Source of the DNA: Gammaproteobacteria bacterium
GTDB taxonomy: Bacteria > Pseudomonadota > Gammaproteobacteria > SZUA-229
DNA length: 64,000 nucleotides
NCBI GenBank assembly: GCA_015488885.1
Contig: WFMW01000061.1
Location: 1 to 64,000, forward strand
Direction: 5' to 3'
The position numbers were made by a program, and so were the translations under genes. Within the stretch, counting starts at the first letter, position 1, and each line of letters begins with the position of its first letter. Below the pieces are notes generated by a model, which was not told the origin of the DNA, made no database searches, and saw only the letters and a list, made by a program, of their open reading frames with translations. Positions 44,087 through 52,922 of the stretch are shown piece after piece.

Positions 44087-45850
44087 ATGCAACTGCTCAA
44101 GATTATGCTGGAGGCGTTGTTTTTGTTTTTGCGCTTCAGCACTGTTCGTCTCATTAACCTCCAGCCCTTTTGTTACCGCCCTTTCAATCCCTTCGAGTGT
44201 GCTATCAATACGGTCAAGCATGATTTTCCTGAAATCAGACTCACTTTTTTGCAGCCGTTGCACAAAGTCATAACGCAGCCGACCCGCCTGAGTATCGACA
44301 AGCTCATCGCCATAGCGCAATGATGCCTTCAATACCAGCCGATCACCAATAAACTTTGGCAGTGCATGCAATGCCGACCTGCCCACAATCACAATACTGC
44401 CCGGCATTTCCCAGAATTTATAATAAAAGCCGGATTTTGCCTGCCAGGCCGCATTGGCGTTTACTGTTTCATAGGGAATGGAAAACAGGTCAGCCGAAAA
44501 ATGATACAGGGCATCGACGGTAGCATCTACCTTCACACTGAAGCGTTTGACAGCAGACTGAAATGCCACTTCCAGTTTTTTATCCTCGTCTTTACGAAAG
44601 CTGTCCCAACCATTACGTACTGATTCCAGCGCTGTTTGCCTCAAGGTTTCATGTAAATCATGCAGCGAGGCCTGACGCGCCGCATGGAATTGAGCCTGCA
44701 CTTTTTCCCGCACCTGTGTCGTAATAATGGCCGCAGCCGCATCAATATCCGCCGCCAGCTCAGTATCGATCAACTGCTTGATCTCTGCGGCCAGCAAAAC
44801 CCTGAAATCGTGTTTTTCCTGGCTTATCTCAACACGTTTTTCTGCGAAAACATCCAGCTTCTGCTGCAACTCTGCCACCGGGGCATTCAACGAAGACAAT
44901 GCCAGCTCGGTATTAAAGCGAGCCTGAACAACAAGGCGCCGCAAACCTTTGGCCAGTGCGGTAGCCAGTGCATTGCCTTTTTCCTGCATTAAAAAATGTT
45001 CCAGCTCCCGGCCAAATGGCGTAAACCCGCTCTGCGACAGGGCTTTCTCATACTGGCCTTTATGTTCCTCATCACGGTAGCGCAGCGACTGCAAGGCCTG
45101 CTGTGCCGAAACCGGAAACAGCGCAGGCTGAGACCCACCCATGGCCCGCTCAAGCACACTGCGGGTAAAAGTGCTGGCTTCTTCAAGCTCGGCTGTGGAC
45201 AGCAAATCAGCCTTATTGAGCAAAAAGAAGACTTTACCCGCATACGCACGCACCTCCTGCAGGAAATCATATTCAGCCTGCCCCACCGGCTGGTCAACCG
45301 ATAATACAAACAACACCGCATCGGCTTTGGGAAGAAAATCGCGGGTCACATCACTGTTATGCCGATAAATGGAACCAATCCCTGGTGTATCCACCAGGCG
45401 AACACCGTTTTTCAGCCAGGGCGAGGGCCAGTTGATACGCACTTCAGCCACGTCTTTAATATTTTCCGGATTGCCTTTTTCCGTGGCATAATCCCATAAT
45501 TCATCCAGCTGATGAACCTGCTCGGTGCCATCATTAAACGCTACCTTTAGCTGAGCTTGCTGCCCATATTGCAATACCGTTGCAATCGCCGTAAGCGGCA
45601 CCACACCCACAGGCAGAATATCGGCACCAATCAGTGCATTGAGAATACTGCTTTTGCCACGCTTGAACTCACCCACCACAACCAGGTTAAAATGGTTCGA
45701 TGCTGCTCGCTCTCGCAAAGCCTGCAATTCACCAACCGGAAAAACATCGACCATCTGCCCGGCTTCATCAAGACACTGCCGGATACGACCCAGCTGGTTC
45801 ACTTTTGACTTTTTATTTATATCCATAAATTTTACCGACCGTTCAAACAT
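44063..45850 (-). CDS. Dynamin-like GTPase
   Basis: This 595-residue protein is a bacterial dynamin-like large GTPase. It has G1 GEFKRGKSSILNALIG (60-75), G2 Thr in VVPLTAIATV, G3 DTPGIGS and G4 NKADLL. A long helical stalk follows (about 270-470) with a short hydrophobic/aromatic stretch (GFYYKFWEMPGSIVIVGRSA) that could be the membrane paddle, and then more coiled coil. Such proteins bind and remodel membranes; the exact role is unknown. An internal ATG at 45826 is an alternative start. The last codons (KRIV and stop) lie inside a 13-bp repeat array. Confidence 0.88.
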   Translation of the reverse strand: MFERSVKFMDINKKSKVNQLGRIRQCLDEAGQMVDVFPVGELQALRERAASNHFNLVVVGEFKRGKSSILNALIGADILPVGVVPLTAIATVLQYGQQAQLKVAFNDGTEQVHQLDELWDYATEKGNPENIKDVAEVRINWPSPWLKNGVRLVDTPGIGSIYRHNSDVTRDFLPKADAVLFVLSVDQPVGQAEYDFLQEVRAYAGKVFFLLNKADLLSTAELEEASTFTRSVLERAMGGSQPALFPVSAQQALQSLRYRDEEHKGQYEKALSQSGFTPFGRELEHFLMQEKGNALATALAKGLRRLVVQARFNTELALSSLNAPVAELQQKLDVFAEKRVEISQEKHDFRVLLAAEIKQLIDTELAADIDAAAAIITTQVREKVQAQFHAARQASLHDLHETLRQTALESVRNGWDSFRKDEDKKLEVAFQSAVKRFSVKVDATVDALYHFSADLFSIPYETVNANAAWQAKSGFYYKFWEMPGSIVIVGRSALHALPKFIGDRLVLKASLRYGDELVDTQAGRLRYDFVQRLQKSESDFRKIMLDRIDSTLEGIERAVTKGLEVNETNSAEAQKQKQRLQHNLEQLHGFDKRIV

Positions 45851-46180
45851 TTATCTTTCGACGACAAGACCAGTTACTATTTTAACCCGAATATTTCATG
45901 GAAACGCTATAATTTTTGCTTAACATCATGAGTTTACAAGTAAAAATTGATATATTAAAAAAATACACTATGTACCCGTTACCTGCTATCCAGTTTTTGA
46001 ACCAAAGAATGAAGTAGTGTTAATGTATTCACGACTTGTTCAGGGTCCCTGCTATTATAGCTTTAAATATATGCTTCAAATGTATTGCAACCCGTCACAG
46101 TAAGCGGTAGAATCCCCTCCCTGTTTTTTCGACCTCAAACTGGTCGATACGCATAACACACTAGATAACCGGGAAACACC
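45851..46180. other. 330-bp divergent region between the dynamin-like gene and rpmE
   Basis: This AT-rich region holds the rpmE promoter (46085-46113). I saw no gene or RNA. No promoter for the dynamin-like gene could be placed with confidence. Confidence 0.6.
46085..46113 (+). promoter_or_regulatory. Sigma-70 promoter of rpmE
   Basis: TTGCAA, 17 bases, then TAGAAT: 4/6 and 5/6 matches with ideal spacing. It lies 67 bases before the rpmE ATG. Confidence 0.6.
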
Positions 46181-46390
46181 ATGAAAGCAGATATCCATCC
46201 TAAATACGAAGAAGTTAATGTAAAATGCAGTTGCGGTAATACATTTACAACACGTTCAACTTACAGTAAAGGCGACATGGTGCTCGATGTCTGCTCACAG
46301 TGCCACCCGTTCTACACCGGCAAACAGAAAATTCTTGATAGCGCCGGGCAAATTGATAAATTCAACCGGCGTTTCGGCAATAAAAAATAA
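46181..46390 (+). CDS. rpmE: 50S ribosomal protein L31 (zinc-binding form)
   Basis: This 69-residue protein begins [20 protein letters not shown]. Four zinc ligands are in place (Cys16, Cys18, Cys38, Cys41), followed by [20 protein letters not shown], the family signature. It is the C+ paralogue used when zinc is available. It has its own promoter and a strong terminator 23 bases after the stop. Confidence 0.97.
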   Translation: MKADIHPKYEEVNVKCSCGNTFTTRSTYSKGDMVLDVCSQCHPFYTGKQKILDSAGQIDKFNRRFGNKK

Positions 46391-46397
46391 ACCTTAC

Positions 46398-47246
46398 ATG
46401 CCGATATTATCTAAAAAAGGCACGTTCATGTGCCTTTTTTATTGCCTGTCAGCTCTGCTGACCAGCCCCGGCACTTATGCCGCAACAAATAATACTGCTG
46501 ACCCTTTTGCCTGCCCGGCACCACACATCGACCGGCAGGCAAAAATTAAATACGTCCACGACGGCGATACCGTCACCCTGGATAATGGTGAAAAAATTCG
46601 CCTGATTGGTATCAACGCTCCTGAACTTGCCCGCCCCGGTGAGTACCGCAGAGGCAAATATCGGCGTGCAAAAAAAGCCGAACCTTATGGCAATGCCGCC
46701 CGCGATTATCTACAAAAACGGTTACCTCACAACACCCCGGTTAAACTGCAATATGGCTCGCGCAGAAAAGACCATTATGGCCGCAGCCTGGCACATTTGT
46801 TCCTTCGTAATGGCAAAGATATTCAGCTGATTATGCTGCAACAGGGGCTGGCCAGCGCGCTGATGATACCACCTGATACCCTGTTTGCCCGCTGTTATCG
46901 CCACGCAGAACGCCAGGCCAGGCATCTTCACAAAGGCTTATGGGCCAGTAAAAACAGCATTCTGCATAGTCGGCAACTTAAATCCGGCAGTCGTGGCTTC
47001 CATCTGGTAGCAGGCAAGGTCACTGCCATACGCCGTAATCGCCAGGGCATCTGGATACATCTTGGCAAGCGATTAACCCTGGGTATTCGCCCTGCTGACC
47101 AACCCTTATTCGATAAAAAATTACTCGCCAGCTATCTGGGTAAAACTGTCCTCGTTCGTGGCTGGCTCAACCCCGGTCGCCAACACACACTGTATATGCG
47201 TATTCGCCATCCTCTTTCCATCGAATTACTCAGCAAAACCGAATAA
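46398..47246 (+). CDS. Secreted thermonuclease-like (SNase) protein
   Basis: This protein of about 282 residues has a signal peptide (basic SKKG, hydrophobic MCLFYCLSALL, then SPGTYAA) and a staphylococcal-nuclease domain: IKYVHDGDTVTLDNGEKIRL, LIGINAPELARPGEY and the catalytic-type LQYGSRRKDHYGRSLAHLFL. A further OB-like part follows. It probably cleaves nucleic acid outside the cytoplasm. ATG 46398 supplies the basic residues of the signal peptide; ATG 46428 has a better AAGG but starts inside the rpmE terminator. No separate promoter is clear, so expression may depend on read-through. Confidence 0.85.
   Translation: MPILSKKGTFMCLFYCLSALLTSPGTYAATNNTADPFACPAPHIDRQAKIKYVHDGDTVTLDNGEKIRLIGINAPELARPGEYRRGKYRRAKKAEPYGNAARDYLQKRLPHNTPVKLQYGSRRKDHYGRSLAHLFLRNGKDIQLIMLQQGLASALMIPPDTLFARCYRHAERQARHLHKGLWASKNSILHSRQLKSGSRGFHLVAGKVTAIRRNRQGIWIHLGKRLTLGIRPADQPLFDKKLLASYLGKTVLVRGWLNPGRQHTLYMRIRHPLSIELLSKTE
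46413..46440 (+). terminator. Rho-independent terminator of rpmE, overlapping the nuclease start
   Basis: AAAAAAGGCAC, loop GTTCAT, then GTGCCTTTTTT: a perfect stem with a T-run. It lies inside the open frame of the next gene. The nuclease ATG at 46428 begins in the loop and ends in the right arm, and the ATG at 46398 lies just before the stem. Confidence 0.85.
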
Positions 47247-47337
47247 GCTATCGCCCTGGAAAAATGTTAAAATAGTCTGATTTTTTATAATACCTGATTC
47301 TATCCAGCCATATAACCTGTCTACCCATATAACGATT

Positions 47338-48606
47338 ATGCCTTCACGATTCAAACAACAGGCACTGGCCTATCACCAACAGCCCAGGCCCGGAAAAATT
47401 GCCACGCAAATCACCAAACCCTGTGCCTCCCCGCTCGATCTGGCACTGGCCTATACGCCGGGTGTCGCCGAACCCTGCCGTCTGATTCATCGTGATGCCG
47501 ACACCGCCTATGACTATACCGCCAAAGGCAATCTGGTTGCGGTAATCAGTGATGGCACTGCCGTACTCGGGCTGGGCAATATTGGTGCACTGGCGGGTAA
47601 ACCGGTGATGGAAGGCAAAGCGGTGTTATTCAAGGCCTTTGCCGATATTGACGTGTTTGATATTGAAGTCAATGCCAAATCCACCACAGAATTTATTCAA
47701 ACGGTAAAAAATATCGCCCCCACCTTTGGTGGCATTAATCTGGAAGATATTGCCGCGCCCGCCTGCTTTGAAATTGAACAGGCACTCATTGAACAGCTCG
47801 ATATTCCGGTTTTTCACGATGACCAGCATGGTACTGCCATTATTATCGCTGCATCCTTATTGAATGCACTGGAACTACAGCATAAAACCATCGACAAGGT
47901 GCAAATTGTTTGTCTGGGCGCGGGTTCCGCGGGCATTGCCTCGATGAAATTATTGTTAAAACTGGGCGCTGATCCGGAAAATTTATTTATGGTTGATCGC
48001 CAGGGTGTGCTTCATGACGATGACGATACCCTGAACCCTTATCAACGGGCTTTTGCCCGGCACACAGACAAACGTACCCTGGCCGATGCCATGGATGGGG
48101 CGGATGTTTTTGTCGGCGTTTCCGGCCCGGACTTACTCAGTACCGACATTCTTGCCACCATGGCACCGCGCCCGGTGGTCTTTGCGATGGCCAATCCCGA
48201 CCCGGAAATCATGCCCGAACTGGCCCACATGACCCGTGATGATTTAATTATGGGAACTGGACGCAGCGATTACCCCAACCAGGTGAATAATGTCCTTGGC
48301 TTTCCCTATATCTTCAAAGGCGCACTGGATGTACGTGCCAGCTGCATCAATACCGAAATGCAAATTGCTGCTGTGCAGGCACTGGCCGCGCTGGCACGTG
48401 AACCGGTTCCACAACAGGTTCTCGATGCCTACGCTACCGATACCATGGTCTTCGGCCCACAATACATTATCCCCAAACCACTGGATCCGCGTCTGATTGA
48501 TGTCGTTCCCCGCGCCGTTGCCAAAGCGGCCATTGCCAGTGGCGTGGCAAGAAAGTTTCCGGCAACCAGCCCTGCCGATAATACACCCCAATTACAGGAA
48601 GCCTGA
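47338..48606 (+). CDS. Malic enzyme (short form)
   Basis: This 422-residue enzyme converts malate to pyruvate and CO2 with NAD(P)+. It has [16 protein letters not shown] (active-site Tyr39), [20 protein letters not shown], catalytic Lys94 in MEGKAVLFK, metal-binding Asp161/Asp162 in [10 protein letters not shown] and the nucleotide loop [12 protein letters not shown]. It lacks the phosphotransacetylase-like extension of MaeB, so it is the short bacterial type. The cofactor cannot be fixed from sequence by eye. Malate dehydrogenase follows after 238 bases, so the two may share a carbon role at malate. Confidence 0.93.
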   Translation: MPSRFKQQALAYHQQPRPGKIATQITKPCASPLDLALAYTPGVAEPCRLIHRDADTAYDYTAKGNLVAVISDGTAVLGLGNIGALAGKPVMEGKAVLFKAFADIDVFDIEVNAKSTTEFIQTVKNIAPTFGGINLEDIAAPACFEIEQALIEQLDIPVFHDDQHGTAIIIAASLLNALELQHKTIDKVQIVCLGAGSAGIASMKLLLKLGADPENLFMVDRQGVLHDDDDTLNPYQRAFARHTDKRTLADAMDGADVFVGVSGPDLLSTDILATMAPRPVVFAMANPDPEIMPELAHMTRDDLIMGTGRSDYPNQVNNVLGFPYIFKGALDVRASCINTEMQIAAVQALAALAREPVPQQVLDAYATDTMVFGPQYIIPKPLDPRLIDVVPRAVAKAAIASGVARKFPATSPADNTPQLQEA

Positions 48607-48607
48607 T

Positions 48608-48653
48608 CAGGAGCCGGTTCGGGGAGCCTGTCCGGGAGTTGGACAGGCTCCTG
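48608..48653 (+). repeat. REP-like inverted repeat after malic enzyme
   Basis: GGAGCCTGTCC (48623-48633) and GGACAGGCTCC (48641-48651) form a perfect 11-bp stem. A second left arm, CAGGAGCC at 48608-48615, can pair with the same right arm (GGCTCCTG, 48646-48653), giving two exclusive folds. There is no T-run. It could be a REP-like element or a Rho-assisted end site. Confidence 0.6.
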
Positions 48654-48844
48654 CGGAAAAGCTATTTATTGTTACCACGCGTAGTGTGGGAATGATAAAA
48701 AAGCTTATTTTCAACCCCGGAATACACAGAAAACACGGAAGGATTTCTTTTCTATGAATTTTATTTCATTATCAGCATCATACTGATTATCGTGCTATAA
48801 ACATAAGATAGCATCAGTCTAATAATCCAAAGCAGGTACGATAG

Positions 48845-49774
48845 ATGAATAAAATTACCATTGTTGGTGCCGGTCGAGTTGGTGAATCTACTGCACAGTT
48901 TATTGCCGCGAAAAACCTTAGTCGCGAAATCGTTCTGCTCGATATTCACAAGGGAGCCGCCCAGGGTGCCGCGCTGGATATTCAGGAAGTCTCACCGCTG
49001 TTCTGTTACGATACCCGTCTTATTGGCGGGGTTGATCATCGCCTGATGGCAGACTCTGAAATCATTATTATCACTGCGGGATTGCCACGCAAACCCGGCA
49101 TGTCACGCTCAGACGTGTTAGCCAGCAATATCCCGATTATGGACAGCGTGATTGACGGTGCCATGCAATATGCACCCGATGCGATTTTACTGTTTGTCAC
49201 CAACCCGGTTGATGTGATTACCTACTTTGCGTTTAACAAAACCGGCTGGCCGCGTAACCGTATTTTTGGTCAGGCAGGGGTGCTCGATTCCAGCCGCATG
49301 GCCAGTTTTATCGCTATGGAAACCGGTTTCTCCAGTATGGATATCGATACCATGGTGCTCGGTGGCCACGGTGACACTATGGTACCCATGCTGCGTTACT
49401 GCACCATTTCAGGCATACCGGTAGAACATTTTATCGAAAAGGACAAACTTGACGCCATTGTTGAACGTACTCGGGTGGGTGGCGCAGAAATTCTTGGCCT
49501 GCGTCAGATCAGCAGCGCCTATGACGCGCCGGCGGCTTCAGTCGCTGAAATGGTAGATGCCATTGCCCACAACCGGCACCGGATTCTACCCACAGTCTGC
49601 CTGCTCGACGGGGAATATAGTCAACACGATATTGCTATCGGCGTACCCGCTGTGCTCGGGCAAAGCGGCATGGAATCCATTATTGAACTGCCCATGAATG
49701 CAGACGAACAGGCCATGTTTAATCATTCCGCAGAGCTGGTCAGAAAAGACCTGGCCATGCTTAAAACAATGTAA
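48845..49774 (+). CDS. mdh: Malate dehydrogenase (lactate-dehydrogenase-like type)
   Basis: This 309-residue enzyme has a Rossmann motif (IVGAGRVGESTAQFI) and Asp33 in VLLDI, which predicts NAD use. Substrate arginines are Arg82 and Arg88 in GLPRKPGMSR and Arg151 in DSSRM, and catalytic His175 is in GGHGDTMVP. The arginine at position 82, rather than Gln, marks a malate and not a lactate dehydrogenase. It interconverts malate and oxaloacetate in the TCA cycle. It has AGGT eight bases upstream and leads directly into a DUF2288 gene. Confidence 0.95.
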   Translation: MNKITIVGAGRVGESTAQFIAAKNLSREIVLLDIHKGAAQGAALDIQEVSPLFCYDTRLIGGVDHRLMADSEIIIITAGLPRKPGMSRSDVLASNIPIMDSVIDGAMQYAPDAILLFVTNPVDVITYFAFNKTGWPRNRIFGQAGVLDSSRMASFIAMETGFSSMDIDTMVLGGHGDTMVPMLRYCTISGIPVEHFIEKDKLDAIVERTRVGGAEILGLRQISSAYDAPAASVAEMVDAIAHNRHRILPTVCLLDGEYSQHDIAIGVPAVLGQSGMESIIELPMNADEQAMFNHSAELVRKDLAMLKTM

Positions 49775-49776
49775 AA

Positions 49777-50130
49777 ATGACGACACAAAAAACGAATACA
49801 GATAGCGCTGTTTTACGCGCCAATATTAATAATGAAACATCACAAATTCACTGGCATGAATTACAGCGTTTTTTTGCTGGCGGTAGATTAATCTATATTC
49901 ATTTAGCCATTAACCTGCTGGATGTCGCCATTGCCTTTTCAAATGACGACAAAGAACGGGTTAGCTACTGGTTAAACACGGGCGAAATTGCTAAAGTATC
50001 CGACAGTCAGGCGAAACAATGGCATCAGGCCAACACCATTTTCTGGGCAACCGTGGTCAAACCCTGGGTTTTAATCCAGCCCGCCACCTCAGATAACAAT
50101 AATATTAACCAGCACAAAGCACCCCTATGA
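49777..50130 (+). CDS. DUF2288 family protein
   Basis: This 117-residue protein shows the DUF2288 pattern: IHWHELQRFFAGGRLIYIHL, VAIAFSNDDKERVSYWLN, and WATVVKPWVLIQP at the end. The function of this family is unknown; members are common in proteobacteria. It starts two bases after mdh and overlaps nhaA by four bases (ATGA), so it is likely co-translated with the antiporter gene. No membrane segment is visible. Confidence 0.85.
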   Translation: MTTQKTNTDSAVLRANINNETSQIHWHELQRFFAGGRLIYIHLAINLLDVAIAFSNDDKERVSYWLNTGEIAKVSDSQAKQWHQANTIFWATVVKPWVLIQPATSDNNNINQHKAPL

Positions 50131-51287
50131 ACTTTCTGGAAGAATTCATTAAAAAAGAATCATCCTCAGGTATCCTGTTAATTTTTGTCACCCTGATCGC
50201 ATTGATTTTACAAAACTCCATGTTCAGTGGCGTTTACAATGCTTTCCTGCATACCCCGGTTGAAATTCGTTTTGGCCATCTGCAAATAGCCAATTCATTA
50301 TTACACTGGATTAATGACGGACTGATGGCGGTTTTCTTTCTTCTCATTGGTCTGGAAGTAAAACGTGAACTTCTTGAAGGGCAGCTATCATCAATCAGTC
50401 AGATCGCACTACCCGGTATTGCGGCTGTAGGTGGCATGGCTGTCCCAGCCTTACTGTACATTCTGGTGAATCATGCTGACGCTACTGCAATGCGGGGCTG
50501 GGCCATACCCACTGCAACCGATATTGCTTTTGCACTCGGTATACTGGCACTGCTGGGTAAACGGGTACCGGTTTCTTTAAAAATTTTTCTGATGGCACTG
50601 GCTATCATTGACGACCTGGGCGCCATTATTATTATCGCGCTATTCTATACAGTAGAGCTGTCAACAATATCCATCATCATTGCCGCTTTGTCACTGGCTG
50701 TACTGATTATCATGAATCGACTGGGCGTGATAAAAAAAGCCGCCTATATCGTAGTGGGGGTTATTCTCTGGGTCAGCGTACTGAAATCAGGTGTCCATGC
50801 TACCCTGGCGGGCGTGGCACTGGCTTTTACCATTCCCATGAACAGCAAAAAGCCTGATGGTAGCCACTATTCTATGGCAAAAGAAATGGAACATGACTTA
50901 CACTACTGGGTGGCTTTCTTTATCCTGCCCCTGTTTGCTTTTGTGAATGCCGGTATTGATTTACGGCATGTTTCCCTGCCACAGATGATCAGTGGTGTGC
51001 CTCTTGGTACCATGCTTGGTCTGTTTGTTGGTAAACAGCTGGGGGTCTTCGGCTTTAGCTGGGTAATGATAAAAGCCGGGCTGGCCAAAATGCCGGAAAA
51101 AAGCACCTGGCTACAGCTTTATGGTGTCGCAGTATTAACCGGCATAGGCTTTACCATGAGTCTGTTTGTCAATTCACTCGCCTTTAGCGATGCGAACCTG
51201 TATCAACAGGCAGATAAACTGGCTATCCTGGTGGCATCCTTTTCTGCCGGTATTGCCGGTTATCTCGTATTACGTATTGCCCGATAA
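50127..51287 (+). CDS. nhaA: Na+/H+ antiporter NhaA
   Basis: This 386-residue protein has about 12 membrane segments. It carries the unwound-helix region WAIPTATDIAFALGIL and the paired aspartates Asp162/Asp163 in AIIDDLGAIIII, which bind Na+ and H+ in E. coli NhaA (388 residues). It exports Na+ against H+ for pH and salt balance. It follows the DUF2288 gene with a four-base overlap and probably shares the mdh transcript. Confidence 0.97.
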   Translation: MNFLEEFIKKESSSGILLIFVTLIALILQNSMFSGVYNAFLHTPVEIRFGHLQIANSLLHWINDGLMAVFFLLIGLEVKRELLEGQLSSISQIALPGIAAVGGMAVPALLYILVNHADATAMRGWAIPTATDIAFALGILALLGKRVPVSLKIFLMALAIIDDLGAIIIIALFYTVELSTISIIIAALSLAVLIIMNRLGVIKKAAYIVVGVILWVSVLKSGVHATLAGVALAFTIPMNSKKPDGSHYSMAKEMEHDLHYWVAFFILPLFAFVNAGIDLRHVSLPQMISGVPLGTMLGLFVGKQLGVFGFSWVMIKAGLAKMPEKSTWLQLYGVAVLTGIGFTMSLFVNSLAFSDANLYQQADKLAILVASFSAGIAGYLVLRIAR

Positions 51288-51315
51288 AAGAGCACAATAG
51301 ATTTTTTATAGCTGA

Positions 51316-51525
51316 CTACTTATTACCCGACTTCCACCAGATATCACCATCAGCCAGGGCATCACTGATGTCCGCAGCACGTCGCGGCACACCACTTCGG
51401 CAGTCCACGCCGGAATGACTAAGGCGGGCAGGATTACGACGTTCTACAGTAGCGCGGCGATCCCGCCAGTGTTTACGACGTTCAATATTCGCTGTATGAG
51501 TACTATCGGTAGTACGATGTGCCAT
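51316..51525 (-). CDS. Small Arg-rich hypothetical protein
   Basis: This 69-residue protein is not one I can name. It is rich in Arg (RRKHWRDRRATVERRNPAR, then CRSGVPRRAADIS) and ends in WWKSGNK. The ATG at 51525 has a strong GGGAGG nine bases upstream, and the longer frame from 51561 is less likely. No promoter was identified. It is convergent with nhaA. Confidence 0.6.
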   Translation of the reverse strand: MAHRTTDSTHTANIERRKHWRDRRATVERRNPARLSHSGVDCRSGVPRRAADISDALADGDIWWKSGNK

Positions 51526-51655
51526 TACCACAAACCTCCCTAACAGGATAAAAATCATCAACCCTGCTAGTCGATACCCTTACCATAAAAAAGTCAAGGT
51601 TACAGCAATTGAACTTATTTATAACTCGTAACAAAAAATAGAAATATAACACAAA

Positions 51656-51699
51656 AAAACGCAGTTTTAGCACCGTCATCAGTACCAAAACTGCGTTTT
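51656..51699 (-). terminator. Rho-independent terminator after the 63-residue orphan gene
   Basis: AAAACGCAGTTTT and AAAACTGCGTTTT form a perfect 13-bp stem around an 18-base loop. On the minus strand a T-run follows (GTTTTTTTGT), so it ends transcription of the gene at 51800-51991. Confidence 0.8.
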
Positions 51700-51799
51700 A
51701 TTTACATTACAAACCGACCAGATTTATAACAAAAGTAAAGCCACTCAGCGAATAGCCAGATTGCCCTCCGCTACCAGCCATCTCTAATGATGAGTGTTG

Positions 51800-51991
51800 T
51801 TAATGCCGGGTTTCTTCGGTTTCAACAACATCAGCAAGTGATTCAAGCCGATCATTTAAAATCATGTAGTCGCCGCCGGTCTGAAACCGCACGACCGAAA
51901 AACCATGATGGCTGACACGCTTAACCTCCACAACCTGACCCGTGCTGGCTATTTTAGCCTTTTTGCCCTGTATCAACTGTTTTGTATCCAT
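51800..51991 (-). CDS. Small hypothetical protein
   Basis: This 63-residue protein begins MDTKQLIQGKKAKIASTGQ and continues with alternating strand-like segments (VVEVKRVSHHGFSVVRFQTG), which suggest a small beta fold. The ATG at 51991 has GAGG at suitable spacing and a strong terminator follows, so it is a real single-gene unit. No family is recognised. Confidence 0.6.
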   Translation of the reverse strand: MDTKQLIQGKKAKIASTGQVVEVKRVSHHGFSVVRFQTGGDYMILNDRLESLADVVETEETRH

Positions 51992-52334
51992 TTTGAATAC
52001 CCTCATTCATTTTTATCAATTACAACACCTTAACTTATAGCACATATTTTAAAAAAATATTATATTATTGCTATAAGATACTGATATTTAGCATCTTAAT
52101 CAGCTTAATATCGTTACCAAGACAACTTTCACCCACATATCTGTCAGTTTGCTACAATGACTAACCTGATTTTCATACCTACTATTATACGCCTTATCAG
52201 ACTCCATTTCATAGTCCCAACAGACCCTGTTAGCCCAAAGCAGTAATGTCCTCATTGAACAAAGCTAAAAATATCCCTATCCAGAGCCGGGAATATTACA
52301 GATGTGTCGTGCAGGATATGAAACCGTTAAGGTC
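51992..52334. other. AT-rich gap between orphan gene and acetyltransferase gene
   Basis: The gap contains an 8-bp inverted repeat CTTATAGC / GCTATAAG at 52034-52041 and 52070-52077, centred 36 bases apart, upstream of the 63-residue gene. It could be an operator or part of a promoter. No gene or RNA was seen. Confidence 0.4.
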
Positions 52335-52772
52335 TCAATATGTTTTTCTCATATAGTAGCGGTTCACATCCTGCTTATATATATGAAACCCAATCCGTTC
52401 ATATAATTGCTTAACAGGATTTGTTTTCAGCAGTATAAGCTCTACTGGCTGCTGTCTTTTTTTTGCCTCACGGATTATCTGCCTGATCAGTTTCCCGCCT
52501 ATCCCTTTACCCTGAAAAGGTTTAACAATATGAATATCATCCAGAATTACCCGGTCATTGGAATAAGTCACCGTCAGGCGTCCGATATCTTCATTATTGC
52601 ACTGAATAATCAGCGTAGTTAACTGATTGAACCGGTTAATGAAATAGTAATTTTCTACGTCTTCAATACGGTGCCAGGTTGATTCGACATAGGCTCTCAT
52701 CGTACTTCTGGTAAGCTTATTTACAAAATCCCTGTCGTTTTCAGTTGATTTTCGCAATCTAATCTTATACAT
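52335..52772 (-). CDS. GNAT-family N-acetyltransferase
   Basis: This 145-residue protein has the GNAT fold. The acetyl-CoA motif A is in IHIVKPFQGKGIGGKLIRQI and the C-terminal motif is LYERIGFHIYKQDVNRYYM. It transfers an acetyl group to an unknown amine. It stands alone between an orphan gene and a divergent ATP-grasp gene, so context gives no substrate. Confidence 0.88.
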   Translation of the reverse strand: MYKIRLRKSTENDRDFVNKLTRSTMRAYVESTWHRIEDVENYYFINRFNQLTTLIIQCNNEDIGRLTVTYSNDRVILDDIHIVKPFQGKGIGGKLIRQIIREAKKRQQPVELILLKTNPVKQLYERIGFHIYKQDVNRYYMRKTY

Positions 52773-52922
52773 CGATTTTCAGTGCCTGCAAGTAGCTATT
52801 GATAGATAAACGATGATAAACTCTGAGTGTAAGTTATCACAGCCCTTTACAACATTATGCCACCTGTCTATACCATCAACTCAGATTATCAATTCAGGTG
52901 CTGAATTTAACTGATTAACACT

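Noticed and set aside
43916-44323. Plus-strand open frame rich in repeated IRLYNPP-like peptides
   Set aside because: It is produced by reading the 13-bp repeat and then runs antisense to the dynamin-like gene.
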